NCBI RefSeq assembly: GCF_041154385.1
Contig: NZ_AP028929.1
Coordinates: 1,636,001 to 1,700,000 of the forward strand
Direction: 5' to 3'
Origin: Streptococcus sp. SN-1
GTDB taxonomy: Bacteria > Bacillota > Bacilli > Lactobacillales > Streptococcaceae
DNA length: 64,000 nt
Position numbers and translations under genes: made by a program. The notes below the pieces were generated by a model. The model saw only the letters and a list, made by a program, of their open reading frames with translations. It made no database searches and was not told where the DNA came from. Shown here piece after piece: positions 54,203 through 64,000 of this stretch (within the stretch, counting starts at the first letter, position 1; each line of letters begins with the position of its first letter).

Positions 54203-54418
54203 CTAGTTAGGTAAATCCGTATTCTGCTTAGCAGCCTTGCTCCATTGATACCAACCAACTAGACTGTTAATGAGATAAATCAAGTATTTCCCTTGGATTT
54301 GCAGGCTTTCTCCCCACCAGAGATAGATTGAAAAGACATTAGTAGCAACCCAGAATATCCACTGTTCACGGTAAACAGCTGTCATGAGGATTTGCCCTAC
54401 ACCATTGAATGGGAACAG
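54203..54418 (-). pseudogene. pnuC: pnuC 3' fragment (nicotinamide riboside transporter)
   Basis: The last 70 or so codons of PnuC remain: GVGQILMTAVYREQWIFWVATN and SIYLWWGESLQIQGKYLIYLINS. The frame is closed upstream by TAA at 54419-54421, and the N-terminal five or six membrane helices are missing. Pneumococcal chromosomes carry pnuC right after sczA, so the rest was removed or displaced by the sequence to the right. Non-functional. The exact end of homology lies about 54400. Confidence 0.82.
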
Positions 54419-54502
54419 CTTAAGTTGGGAGACGAAGTTCGAATAGTGATGGGACAGTCTCCTAATTCAGAAAATTATACTGATGATCCTAATTGGCGCT
54501 AA
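54407..54502 (+). pseudogene. hsdS: hsdS fragment (type I restriction specificity subunit)
   Basis: The plus strand reads EWEQLKLGDEVRIVMGQSPN and continues SENYTDDPNWR before a TAA. This is the start of a target-recognition domain of a type I restriction HsdS subunit (WEQxKLGD...GxSP). Only about 31 codons exist, directly at the edge of the pnuC fragment. It is therefore a recombination scar, not a gene. From 54503 to 54649 there is no gene that I can support. Confidence 0.75.
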
Positions 54503-54649
54503 AAATGCGAAGACCTATGAAGACCTATTTTGTATTAGTCAAACAAAAAATCCAAAAGAAATGGTATATGATTATGACCATGAAATAAAGTAAAATAAAA
54601 CCGAGTGATCTGAGGAAGCACCCGATGATCATGAAACGTTATTAAACAC

Positions 54650-54725
54650 AAAAGTCACCCATGTGAGTTCTTGCCAGAAGCTGAAGTTAATCCTTCAACC
54701 TGGAAAACCCGCAGAGGTGACTTTT
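54650..54725 (-). terminator. large branched hairpin after the ECF cassette
   Basis: Outer arms AAAAGTCACC (54650-54659) and GGTGACTTTT (54716-54725). Inside is a nested stem CCAG-TTGAAG/CTTCAG-CTGG (minus-strand order, about 54673-54703). On the minus strand it begins right at the stop of the ECF ATPase gene and ends in a T-rich run. Likely the cassette's terminator; the extra inner stem is unusual. Confidence 0.65.
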
Positions 54726-54726
54726 T

Positions 54727-55527
54727 CTATACATCTCGATTTTTCTGGCAATAATCATTAACCGATAAATATGTCTGTGAATCACCCAGCGACTCCGCTA
54801 TGTCCATAATCCGCGGTGGTAGTAATCCCACTCGCTGGACAAGTTCGTGATTGCTGAACAATTCCCGTGGACTGCCGGCGAAGCTAAACTTCCCGTGTTC
54901 CATAACATACACCGACTCAAACTCGGCGGCGACCCAATCCATGTCATGAGTGATGGTCACAACTTGGTGGCCCGAATCAGCCAACTGATGGAAAATTGCG
55001 GTCAACTTGCGCCGGCTTTCCCAATCAAGCGACATCATCGGCTCATCAAATAAATAAATCGCCGGATCCACTGCCAAAACTGTGGCAACGCTCAACAGCT
55101 TGCGTTCCGACAATGACAGGTCATATGGACTTTCAGCTGTTTTATCATCCAAGCCAACTCTTTTTAGAGCCGCTAAAGCCCGCCTCGTAATCGTGTCGTG
55201 GTCATCCATGACCTGCGCGACACTCCACTCCACCTCTCGTTGAACGGTCGGGTTGAAAAGCTGATCGTCAGGATTCTGAAAAGTAATCCCAACCTTCAGT
55301 AACTTTTCGACTGGTTTAAGATCATTAAAATTTTCTCCATCGATCTTAATCACACCGGTTTGTGGTGTCAGCAAGCCCGTCAACACTTTGAAGAGCGTTG
55401 ATTTGCCGGCACCATTTTGGCCGACAATCGCCACCATCGGATCGGCGAAGTGTTTGTCTTCAACATCCAAGCTAAAGGACCGTTCCGGATAAGTGAACGT
55501 CAGGTGGCTAAGTTCAATTGTGGACAT
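54727..55527 (-). CDS. ecfA2: ECF transporter ATPase with altered signature motif
   Basis: A 266-residue ECF-type ATPase. Walker A GQNGAGKST (about 35-43), Q-loop GITFQNPDDQLF, Walker B AIYLFDEPMMSLDW and switch His ITHDMDW are intact. The ABC signature reads LSLSERKLL where LSGGQ is expected. It energises the module with the second ATPase, upstream and overlapping by 14 bp. GC content is near 50 percent, far above the neighbours. Last gene of the cassette. Confidence 0.88.
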   Translation of the reverse strand: MSTIELSHLTFTYPERSFSLDVEDKHFADPMVAIVGQNGAGKSTLFKVLTGLLTPQTGVIKIDGENFNDLKPVEKLLKVGITFQNPDDQLFNPTVQREVEWSVAQVMDDHDTITRRALAALKRVGLDDKTAESPYDLSLSERKLLSVATVLAVDPAIYLFDEPMMSLDWESRRKLTAIFHQLADSGHQVVTITHDMDWVAAEFESVYVMEHGKFSFAGSPRELFSNHELVQRVGLLPPRIMDIAESLGDSQTYLSVNDYCQKNRDV

Positions 55528-56359
55528 AACGAACCTCCTTCAGATCAGCGTAATTCACCGGATACCGGCCATCAGCCAAGTGCCAATCCATTTTTTGAGC
55601 AAGTTGCTGGATTGTAGGGGCTGGAATCTGCCAGTCAGCTGCCAAGTGATTAAACACCTCACCCGGCCTGCCCTGGGCTACCATTTGACCCTCGTGCAGC
55701 ACCCACACAACGTCGGCGACTTCGCACAAATCGTCAATTTCACTGGTGACAATGAAGACAGTCGTCTCTTTGACTTGGGCCAGCCATTGGAAAAATTGCC
55801 GGCGGCCAAGGGGATCCATCTCACTGGTCGGATCATCCATAATCAAAACAGCCGGATTAGCCACAATCGCCGTGGCAATTGCCAACCGCTGGATCTGACC
55901 ACCGGAAAGGCTCTCGGGACGCAAATTCAGCTGTTCAATCAGCCCCATTTGCGTGGCAACTTCTTCAACCCGTTTTTGAATCAGTCCTTCAGCCATTCCC
56001 TGATTAATCAAGTCAAAGGCGATTTCATCGGCAACCGTGTCTGCCAAACCGCTTAGTTGGCCAGCTGGATTTTGCAGTACAACTCCATTCATGGCATTAT
56101 AAACGGGCCAATTGTCGGACACTCGCTGGCCAAACATGTGCCAATCGCCCTCAATCTCAGCAGACACAATTTTGGGAATGACCCCTGCCAGCACACGGCA
56201 CAAAGTCGATTTGCCGGAGTGGCTATTCCCGATAATCCCAACCACCTGGCCGGTATGAACCTCCGCGTTAATCTGACGCAGTTGTGGTTGCTCAGTACCC
56301 GGATAACGGGTGGTCAAATTTTCAATTACAATCCGTTTATCTTCGTCCATATCTTCCAC
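55514..56359 (-). CDS. ecfA1: ECF transporter ATPase
   Basis: A ~280-residue ECF ATPase. Walker A GNSHSGKST, Q-loop VLQNPAGQLSG, intact signature LSGGQIQR, Walker B VLIMDDPTSEMD. The Walker B Asp-Asp replaces the usual Asp-Glu (DEPT), so one catalytic site may be weak. The start is either GTG at 56359 or ATG at 56350. It overlaps ecfT by 34 bp. GC-rich as the rest of the cassette (line 55681-55740 is 53 percent GC). Confidence 0.88.
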   Translation of the reverse strand: MEDMDEDKRIVIENLTTRYPGTEQPQLRQINAEVHTGQVVGIIGNSHSGKSTLCRVLAGVIPKIVSAEIEGDWHMFGQRVSDNWPVYNAMNGVVLQNPAGQLSGLADTVADEIAFDLINQGMAEGLIQKRVEEVATQMGLIEQLNLRPESLSGGQIQRLAIATAIVANPAVLIMDDPTSEMDPLGRRQFFQWLAQVKETTVFIVTSEIDDLCEVADVVWVLHEGQMVAQGRPGEVFNHLAADWQIPAPTIQQLAQKMDWHLADGRYPVNYADLKEVRYVHN

Positions 56360-57120
56360 CCAATCAATAAAATTGCCAATCCAGTCAGACCAATGTGCAG
56401 CGTCCGCGACAGGCGATACACGCGCTGGGAGGTTCTGACAGTCCGGTTGAGATTATCAAAACCTCTCAGTTGGAGAGAAATCGACCGCGTCATCGATTGA
56501 TCCAAGGTCTTAATCACCAATGGAATTAGAACCGGCAGGACTGACTTTAATTTCTGAATCAACGTTTTTTGCGGATTGGTTCCGCGAACTTTTTGTGCCT
56601 GCTGGATTTTCCGCATATTGCGCATCATTTCCGGCAAAATATAACACACCGACATCAGAACGTAGACGGTTTTATAAGACAATCCGGACAGTTCCAAATA
56701 GGCCGCGTTTTCTGAAATACTCGTGGTCACCATAAAAAAGCCACTGGTCAAAATAATTACCAATACTCGACAACCCAGAGTGGTGGCGTAAATCAGGCCT
56801 TCTTTGTAGAACGACACCCCAAGCACAGAAAACAGCACAGTTTGATTCCGACTGTAAAATAACCCTTGGATGATCAGCATGGTGCAAATCAGAAACAGGC
56901 TGAATCCCAGCGCCTTAAAGGTGGTAGAACTCAATTTGGAAAATAACAATAGCAGTGTTGCGACAAGAATTAATCCGGCCTGAAGCAATAAATTCATACT
57001 GGCAAAGCTCAACAACGTCATGTCCAAGATGAACAAGAGCTTAGTAATCGGATCGATCACCTGGTACCACTTGAGCTTGACCCGTGGCGCTCCAGAAATC
57101 AATGTTTTATCAGTCATCAT
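56326..57120 (-). CDS. ecfT: ECF transporter transmembrane component (EcfT)
   Basis: A 264-residue EcfT with five to six hydrophobic segments in the first 150 residues. The C-terminal coupling helices with A-R-x-like motifs are MRKIQQAQKVRGTNPQK and SMTRSISLQLRGFDN, which contact the two ATPases. It starts by ATGA overlap with the S-component gene. Confidence 0.87.
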   Translation of the reverse strand: MMTDKTLISGAPRVKLKWYQVIDPITKLLFILDMTLLSFASMNLLLQAGLILVATLLLLFSKLSSTTFKALGFSLFLICTMLIIQGLFYSRNQTVLFSVLGVSFYKEGLIYATTLGCRVLVIILTSGFFMVTTSISENAAYLELSGLSYKTVYVLMSVCYILPEMMRNMRKIQQAQKVRGTNPQKTLIQKLKSVLPVLIPLVIKTLDQSMTRSISLQLRGFDNLNRTVRTSQRVYRLSRTLHIGLTGLAILLIGWKIWTKINGL

Positions 57121-57719
57121 TTATCATCGCTAAAGAAGTGCACCATCCGCTTCGGCAGCTGACGATAGATGAAGAATGACAGGTAGGCCACGCAGACTTT
57201 ATCCAAAATATCCAAGACAAACTCATCGGTAAATGAGGCCAGCCACACTGGTGCATGATTGGCGACCATTACCGCAAACAATGAGTCACCCCAAGCGATA
57301 CCGGTCTGACCACCCCAAAAGATGACGTTGAGTGGCGTTGAAATGACAGCTGAAACGATGGCAATAATAATAGCAGAAACAAATACTCGTCGCGCTGACG
57401 AGAACCACCCATTGGCGTGCAAAACTCCGACAGCAATCCCAATTCCGATGCTGGTAATCGCATACACGGTTGAAATTGGCGATAAGGTCAGCCCATAGAT
57501 CACGTTGTTGATGAAACCACTAATGGCACCGGCAACCGGCCCAGCCAACATGCTGGTAAGAAAGGTTCCCAAAGACCCCAGCCAAACGGGCAACTTTAAC
57601 CCCTCCGCCAAGGCTTTGGCAACATAGTTAATCCCCACGGCAGCGGGAATCAAAGTCATGGTAGCAGCACTTAACTTAAATTTCCACATACTGGTACGAT
57701 GAATCGGTTCTGTTTTCAT
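57117..57719 (-). CDS. ECF transporter S component, substrate unknown
   Basis: A 200-residue membrane protein with about six helices, fitting the S-component fold. ISGFINNVIYGLTLSPISTVYAITSIGIGIAVGVL is the most conserved-looking part. Dedicated S, T and two A genes in one operon make a group I ECF transporter. I could not assign a vitamin (not clearly ThiT, BioY, RibU, FolT, NiaX or QueT). RBS AGGAGA precedes the ATG. First gene of the cassette. Confidence 0.8.
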   Translation of the reverse strand: MKTEPIHRTSMWKFKLSAATMTLIPAAVGINYVAKALAEGLKLPVWLGSLGTFLTSMLAGPVAGAISGFINNVIYGLTLSPISTVYAITSIGIGIAVGVLHANGWFSSARRVFVSAIIIAIVSAVISTPLNVIFWGGQTGIAWGDSLFAVMVANHAPVWLASFTDEFVLDILDKVCVAYLSFFIYRQLPKRMVHFFSDDK

Positions 57720-57860
57720 AATCTTCTCCTTTTGTTTTTAAAGAGCCGTGTCTGGATAGACTTTCGGACGCAACGCTCTATTATATATCTACTGAACTGT
57801 CTATACACAAGATTTCCAGCCTTAGTCGACATGAGCTGGAAATCTTTATTTGTTAAGTAG

Positions 57861-57898
57861 TTCACAACACATTATACACCTATTTTGTGAATAGTCAA
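57861..57898 (-). promoter_or_regulatory. ECF cassette promoter with flanking operator
   Basis: Minus strand -35 TTGACT (57893-57898), 16-bp spacer, -10 TATAAT (57871-57876). The -10 is bracketed by a perfect inverted repeat TTCACAA (57861-57867)/TTGTGAA (57885-57891). Between here and the start at 57719 lies a hairpin with 11-bp arms AGATTTCCAGC (57810-57820) and GCTGGAAATCT (57835-57845), and AGAGC...GCTCT nearer the start; these leader structures may be regulatory. No known riboswitch class recognised. Confidence 0.72.
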
Positions 57899-57980
57899 GT
57901 GTATTTACAGTAAAATTTTAGAAAATCCTAAAAATTTCTCTTATTTTCCATTTTTAATGACATTTAATAACTCTAACTTA

Positions 57981-58008
57981 AAAAAGCCCAGACAACATTG
58001 TCTGAGCG
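57981..58008 (-). terminator. terminator of the betaine/choline transporter operon
   Basis: On the minus strand GCTCAGACAA/TTGTCTGGGC followed by TTTTTT, about 50 bp after the proWX stop. Confidence 0.88.
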
Positions 58009-58054
58009 TTCTTCTATATAGTCGTTTAAGTAAGTTGAACTTACGATTCTCAAG

Positions 58055-60296
<2,242 letters not shown>

Positions 60297-60310
60297 TCTT
60301 TGTCCTCAAT

Positions 60311-60514
60311 TTAAAACTTTCCTCGGTTGGTCAAATCTTCAACCTTTGGCATAATTTCCTTATTATCCCAATGCTCCACAATTTTCCCATTTTCTAGACG
60401 GAAAATATCGTACTGGGCATAAGCAAGGCCATCAATCTGAACCTGGCCATAGCTAACCACATAATTTCCTTGTCCCAAAAGCTGGAAAACAAAGTCAAAA
60501 GTGGCCTTTACTTA
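60311..60514 (-). pseudogene. SnoaL-like gene, 3' fragment
   Basis: About 66 codons remain open: FDFVFQLLGQGNYVVSYGQV, AYAQYDIFRLENGKIVEHWD and a final KVEDLTNRGKF followed by TAA at 60311-60313. This is the C-terminal half of a SnoaL/NTF2-like protein. A TAA closes the frame upstream and no start or N-terminal half is found. A decayed gene between marR and proV. Confidence 0.78.
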
Positions 60515-60538
60515 TAAACAGTTAATTTTTGCTCTATT

Positions 60539-60982
60539 CTAATCCTCATTTTCTTCCTCTTTCAGATTAGCCAAAATTCTTTCTTGAAAGGCTTCAAACT
60601 GCCGAATTTCTTCCTCTGAAAATCCTTTGTAAAAGATCGTATCCAATTTCTGACTGACACATTGCCCCACTTCTTTTTGTGACTGCCCCAAATCTGTTAA
60701 AACTAGATACTTCTTACGCTTGTCTTTCTCACATGGAATAACAGTTACAAGCTTTTGTTCCTCTAGCTTTTTTATCATAGTCGTCAGCGTATTATTAGCA
60801 AGCCCCGTCGCAAGCGCGATATCTGTCGCAGTTGCGCAGCCAGTTTCACTATTCCATAAAACCGCTAAAATCTTACCCTGTTCACCCCTATAAAGAGCTT
60901 CAGGATCTTGGCTCAGTAACTTTTGAAAAATCCGCCCATTCAACAAACGAATATGATGGGCTAGCAAATGACTATCTTTCAT
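60539..60982 (-). CDS. MarR-family transcriptional regulator
   Basis: A 147-residue winged-helix regulator. The HTH ATDIALATGLANNTLTTMIKKLE (about residues 57-79) and wing TVIPCEKDKRKKYLVLTDLG are typical MarR. It is flanked upstream by two palindromes, so it is probably autoregulated. The SnoaL-like relic downstream may have been its target. Ligand unknown. Confidence 0.9.
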   Translation of the reverse strand: MKDSHLLAHHIRLLNGRIFQKLLSQDPEALYRGEQGKILAVLWNSETGCATATDIALATGLANNTLTTMIKKLEEQKLVTVIPCEKDKRKKYLVLTDLGQSQKEVGQCVSQKLDTIFYKGFSEEEIRQFEAFQERILANLKEEENED

Positions 60983-60996
60983 AACACCTCCAATTT

Positions 60997-61070
60997 ATTT
61001 CGATATCGAAATGAATAAAATAATTGTAACACTCATTGTTCTAACTGTCAACTATTTCGATTTAGAAATA
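60997..61070 (-). promoter_or_regulatory. marR promoter with two MarR-type operators
   Basis: Minus strand TTGACA (61046-61051), 17-bp spacer, TACAAT (61023-61028). ATTTCGATATCGAAAT (60997-61012) is a perfect 16-bp palindrome downstream of the start point. TATTTCGATTTAGAAATA (61053-61070) is a similar imperfect one upstream of the -35. Confidence 0.85.
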
Positions 61071-61129
61071 ATTTTTCCAAGTAAAAAAATCTCCTACCCA
61101 AGGCAGAAGAATTTTTTAATCTTATAAAC

Positions 61130-62323
61130 TTAATCCGTCATGTCCGATACCAAAGTTCGATGCTCCAACGGAATACTGCACATAACTAGCAAGAAAATAA
61201 AACCTGACTGAATCCAGAAGAGGGCCAGATCAAAGATTCCGTGCACAGCAACCACTGTAAGGAAAGATAGATAAAGACCGATAATCGGACGTTTCCCCGA
61301 CTCCTGACTCATATCCATCATCAAGCGAACAGGAGCAACAGAAGATAAAACTAATAAAATAGTTCCCACAATTCCGTAACTCAGAATCGTATCAATGTAA
61401 AGGCTGTGAGCATGTTCATGATAAGGAGCATGTATCCGAGGATACGAGTGCATGTAGGTCAATGGCCCCTCACCCCAAAAAGGATTTTGCTTAAACAAGG
61501 CCATTCCAGCATCCCAGATAGAAATGCGTTCTTCCATAGAAGAGTCTAAAGTCCCCATCCGAACTCCCAAATCACTAGAAAAGAGGAAGCTCAAGCCAAT
61601 CGCAAAGACCCCAATACTAAGCCAAAAAGCCTTCCAGTTTTTAATGGTCGTAAAGAGATAGATAATTGCTCCAGCGATAATAGCAGGAAATGCAGTTCGA
61701 TTTTGCGTAAAGTTCAAACCAAAGAGATTAACAAAGCCTGCAATCACACAGAATACTTTCAACCAATTCAACTTGGTCGTTGTAAACAGATAGAAGGCAA
61801 TCATGATACAGAAACAACAAATAATTCCATAATAATTAGGATTAAAGAAAGTCACTTCTGCCCGATTCTGATGCCACACCTGCATATTGGGTGAAAGAAA
61901 AGCATAGTTAAATTTCTTCACAATTTGGAAATGTTCTAAACTCGCAAAAGCAGCTGACAAGACGCTACCAAACAAGACGAGCTGCAAAATCAATCGAAAG
62001 AATTTATGTGATAAAATCGACTGATAGTGCAAAAAGAAAACAGTAAATAGAAAAATTCCTACTGAAGCCACAACTCCCATCCAATTTTGTGCAAAAACGG
62101 ATATAACAGTACTATAGCCAAGAAAAAGAAGCAGCATCGGATGCTCCCCCATTTTCTGAAGAATACTTTTCATGTCTCCTGTAAAAATCAAACTGATAAT
62201 ATATAAACAGAATACAACTACAAAAAGATAAAAGGGTAAAAAGATACTCAGGATAATTCCCAATAAAGTCAGCTCTTTACTAGACAACCCTTTCAGCTTT
62301 TCAATAAAGCCTATTGATTTCAA
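61130..62323 (-). CDS. O-antigen ligase/polymerase-like (Wzy_C) membrane protein
   Basis: A 397-residue protein with about eleven hydrophobic helices. The large loop EERISIWDAGMALFKQNPFWGEGPLTY followed by HEHAHSLYIDTILSYGIVG is the Wzy_C/WaaL signature (R...H-x-x-x-H/N). It probably ligates or polymerises a lipid-linked glycan. The known pneumococcal LTA ligase lies elsewhere as far as I know, so the acceptor is open. Single-gene unit. Confidence 0.82.
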   Translation of the reverse strand: MKSIGFIEKLKGLSSKELTLLGIILSIFLPFYLFVVVFCLYIISLIFTGDMKSILQKMGEHPMLLLFLGYSTVISVFAQNWMGVVASVGIFLFTVFFLHYQSILSHKFFRLILQLVLFGSVLSAAFASLEHFQIVKKFNYAFLSPNMQVWHQNRAEVTFFNPNYYGIICCFCIMIAFYLFTTTKLNWLKVFCVIAGFVNLFGLNFTQNRTAFPAIIAGAIIYLFTTIKNWKAFWLSIGVFAIGLSFLFSSDLGVRMGTLDSSMEERISIWDAGMALFKQNPFWGEGPLTYMHSYPRIHAPYHEHAHSLYIDTILSYGIVGTILLVLSSVAPVRLMMDMSQESGKRPIIGLYLSFLTVVAVHGIFDLALFWIQSGFIFLLVMCSIPLEHRTLVSDMTD

Positions 62324-62592
62324 AATGAATCCTTTCTCTCCAAATCAGCTGATTCAGATAATAGTAAGCTATCCTATATTATACCACTTTTTGAGCAATT
62401 TGAAAACAAAGGAAACGCTTCCTAGTTAAAAAAGGAGCAAAAATACTGAGATTTCACACCTCAAGCTTAATGACTACATTTACTCTAAGAAAATCATACC
62501 GTAAATACTAGGCATATGTTAAAATAGTAGTAATTAAGCAACTAGCCAAACTAGATTCAAATCAGATACTATTCCTAAAGAAAGGAAACACT

Positions 62593-63528
62593 ATGAAATC
62601 CTACCAAGCTGTCTACCAGATTCTAGCTAAAGAAACCGACTATATCAGCGGAGAAAAAATCGCAGAAGAACTATCTCTAAGCCGAACGTCAATTTGGAAA
62701 GCCATCAAGCGTCTAGAACAAGAAGGCATTGAAATTGATAGTATCAAAAACAAAGGATATAAACTAGTGAATGGAGACCTTATTCTTCCAGAGATTCTAG
62801 AAGAAAACCTTCCAATTAAAGTCAGTTTTAAACCCGAAACAAAATCAACACAGTTGGATGCAAAAGAAGCAATTGATTTAGGGGATAAAACAAACACTCT
62901 CTACCTATCTTCCTATCAAACAGCAGGACGAGGTCGCTTTCAACGTTCTTTCTACTCACCACAAGGTGGTATTTATATGACACTCCATCTTAAACCAAAT
63001 CTCCCTTACGACAAATTACCATCCTACACACTACTTGTAGCAGGAGCTATCTACAAAGCCATTAAGAACCTAACTTTAATAGATGCCGATATAAAATGGG
63101 TCAATGATATCTACCTAAACAATCATAAAATTGGAGGAATCCTTACTGAAGCAATGACCTCTGTAGAAACTGGCTTAGTCACAGATATCATTATTGGAGT
63201 AGGGATCAACTTTACAATTAAAGACTTCCCTCAGGAATTAAAAGAAAAAGCTGCTAGTTTATTTAAAACACCAGCACCTATTACCAGAAATGAATTAATC
63301 ATAGAAATCTGGCGGACTTTCTTCGAAACACCAGCAGAAGAACTATTATACCTATACAAAAAACAGTCATTCGTTCTAGGAAAAGAAGTTACTTTCACAC
63401 TAGATCAAAAAGACTACAAGGGACTTGCTAAAGACATCTCTGAAACTGGAAAACTTCTAGTTCAATGTGATAACGGAAAAGAAATCTGGCTCAATAGCGG
63501 AGAAATTTCACTCAAGAGTTGGAAGTAA
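62593..63528 (+). CDS. birA: biotin protein ligase / biotin operon repressor
   Basis: A 311-residue bifunctional BirA. Residues 5-60 are a winged helix (ISGEKIAEELSLSRTSIWKAI). The ligase centre has YQTAGRGRFQRSFYSPQGGI (biotinyl-AMP loop), KWVNDIYLNNHKIGGILTE and GVGINF, and a C-terminal SH3-like domain ends it. It biotinylates acetyl-CoA carboxylase. The presence of the HTH suggests it also represses biotin uptake genes. GAAAGGA ribosome site. Confidence 0.95.
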   Translation: MKSYQAVYQILAKETDYISGEKIAEELSLSRTSIWKAIKRLEQEGIEIDSIKNKGYKLVNGDLILPEILEENLPIKVSFKPETKSTQLDAKEAIDLGDKTNTLYLSSYQTAGRGRFQRSFYSPQGGIYMTLHLKPNLPYDKLPSYTLLVAGAIYKAIKNLTLIDADIKWVNDIYLNNHKIGGILTEAMTSVETGLVTDIIIGVGINFTIKDFPQELKEKAASLFKTPAPITRNELIIEIWRTFFETPAEELLYLYKKQSFVLGKEVTFTLDQKDYKGLAKDISETGKLLVQCDNGKEIWLNSGEISLKSWK

Positions 63529-63614
63529 TAATAAACTAGCACAACCATAAAATCAACAATATATACAAATTTTAGTATTTCTTCAGCCCACTACAGTTGA
63601 CAAAGAGCGCAAAA

Positions 63615-63663
63615 AAACTTCAGATAAGTAATCCAATTAAGTTTTACAAATCTGAAGTTTTTA
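63615..63663 (+). terminator. terminator of birA
   Basis: AAACTTCAGAT (63615-63625) and ATCTGAAGTTT (63650-63660) make an 11-bp perfect stem with a 24-base loop and T-run. Also able to act on the tRNA transcripts from the other strand. Confidence 0.8.
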
Positions 63664-63713
63664 TTCTACTATTCTTAAAAATACAAAAAAAGAGCTATAA
63701 ACTCTCAATAAAA

Positions 63714-63801
63714 CGGAGAATAAGGGATTCGAACCCTTGCGCCAGTTACCCGACCTAACGATTTAGCAAACCGTCCTCTTCAGCCTCTTGAGTAATTCTC
63801 C
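63714..63801 (-). tRNA. tRNA-Ser (GCT)
   Basis: An 88-nt class II tRNA with long variable arm. Acceptor GGAGAAT/ATTCTCC, anticodon loop TTGCTAA (anticodon GCT), T arm GGTTCGAATCC, discriminator G, typical of Ser. Confidence 0.95.
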
Positions 63802-63807
63802 TATTAA

Positions 63808-63881
<74 letters not shown>

Positions 63882-63920
63882 AAGTTAAAAACTTGGTAAT
63901 GTAATTTGAACAAAGTTCAA

Positions 63921-63991
63921 AGCGGGTGACGAGAATCGAACTCGCGACAACAGCTTGGAAGGCTGTAGTTTTACCACTAAACTACACCCGC
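63921..63991 (-). tRNA. tRNA-Gly (TCC)
   Basis: A 71-nt tRNA: acceptor GCGGGTG/CACCCGC-type pairing, anticodon loop CTTCCAA (anticodon TCC), T loop AGTTCGATTCT, discriminator T. First in the minus-strand tRNA cluster within the window. Confidence 0.95.
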
Positions 63992-64000
63992 ATACATACT

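Noticed and set aside
54520..54600. Plasmid-type ORF fragment reading EDLFCISQTKNPKEMVYDYD
   Set aside because: Short and without a start codon or certain family; it may be part of the recombination scar but cannot be named.
55493..56500. Plus-strand ORFs of 187 and 147 codons within the ECF cassette
   Set aside because: They are antisense shadows produced by the higher GC content of the cassette.
57720..57860. Known vitamin riboswitch (preQ1, THF, TPP, cobalamin) in the ECF leader
   Set aside because: Hairpins are present but none of the conserved core sequences of these classes can be found.

Overview
The window is a stretch of low-GC Gram-positive chromosome from a mitis-group Streptococcus, most likely S. 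pneumoniae or a very close relative (S. mitis type). The evidence is a full BOX repeat (boxA-boxC), a ComX cin-box in front of the prepilin peptidase gene, the czcD-sczA zinc pair, the AATGal aminotransferase/sugar-transferase pair used for pneumococcal teichoic acid, and a gene order I recognise from pneumococcal genomes. Most genes lie on the minus strand.

Layout. 1-8250: housekeeping genes (a frameshifted DUF2785 gene, an HxlR regulator with a divergent SnoaL-like gene, pepF, rsmE-prmA, Nudix, M50 protease, DUF3013, rarA). 8270-12830: 6S RNA and tRNA-Lys, a second tRNA-Lys and a 3' tRNA remnant. Membrane-protein genes lie between these copies, followed by a fused pair of IS ends. 12900-15300: ltrA-like gene, GNAT, and the late-competence prepilin peptidase. 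15270-23330: complete tryptophan operon trpEGDCFBA behind a Trp T-box, itself preceded by a second trpB with its own T-box. 23500-36710: an AT-rich accessory locus in two minus-strand operons plus a LacI-type repressor gene. Operon A is a 2H phosphoesterase, a three-gene ABC importer and MgtC. Operon B is an LPXTG beta-helix surface protein, a PP2C-like protein, a PhoU-like protein, galT and galE. Both promoters carry nearly the same 14-bp operator just after the start point. 37500-44230: teichoic-acid sugar genes, a heterodimeric ABC exporter, and a DUF421/DUF3290 pair. 44360-48420: exoA, a VOC protein, BOX, a guanine riboswitch with xpt-pbuX, and a thioesterase. 48490-54040: galT-galK with divergent galR, czcD, sczA. 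54200-57900: a visibly GC-richer ECF vitamin-transporter cassette next to a truncated pnuC and an hsdS fragment. 58050-64000: osmolyte/choline ABC transporter, a SnoaL pseudogene, MarR, an O-antigen-ligase-like protein, birA, and tRNAs Gly-Ile-Ser.

How it fits together. The most interesting unit is the 23.5-36.7 kb locus. It has galT and galE but no galK, a binding-protein importer of the ferric/phospho-compound type, a cyclic-phosphodiester-type 2H enzyme, two phosphate-signalling proteins and a polysaccharide-active-looking surface protein, all apparently under one repressor. I infer a system that releases and imports a phosphorylated galactose compound and feeds it directly to GalT as galactose-1-phosphate. 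This is a hypothesis. The tandem T-box/trpB arrangement, the leaderless cin-box gene, the 6S RNA-tRNA fusion transcript and the ECF cassette insertion are further points worth checking.
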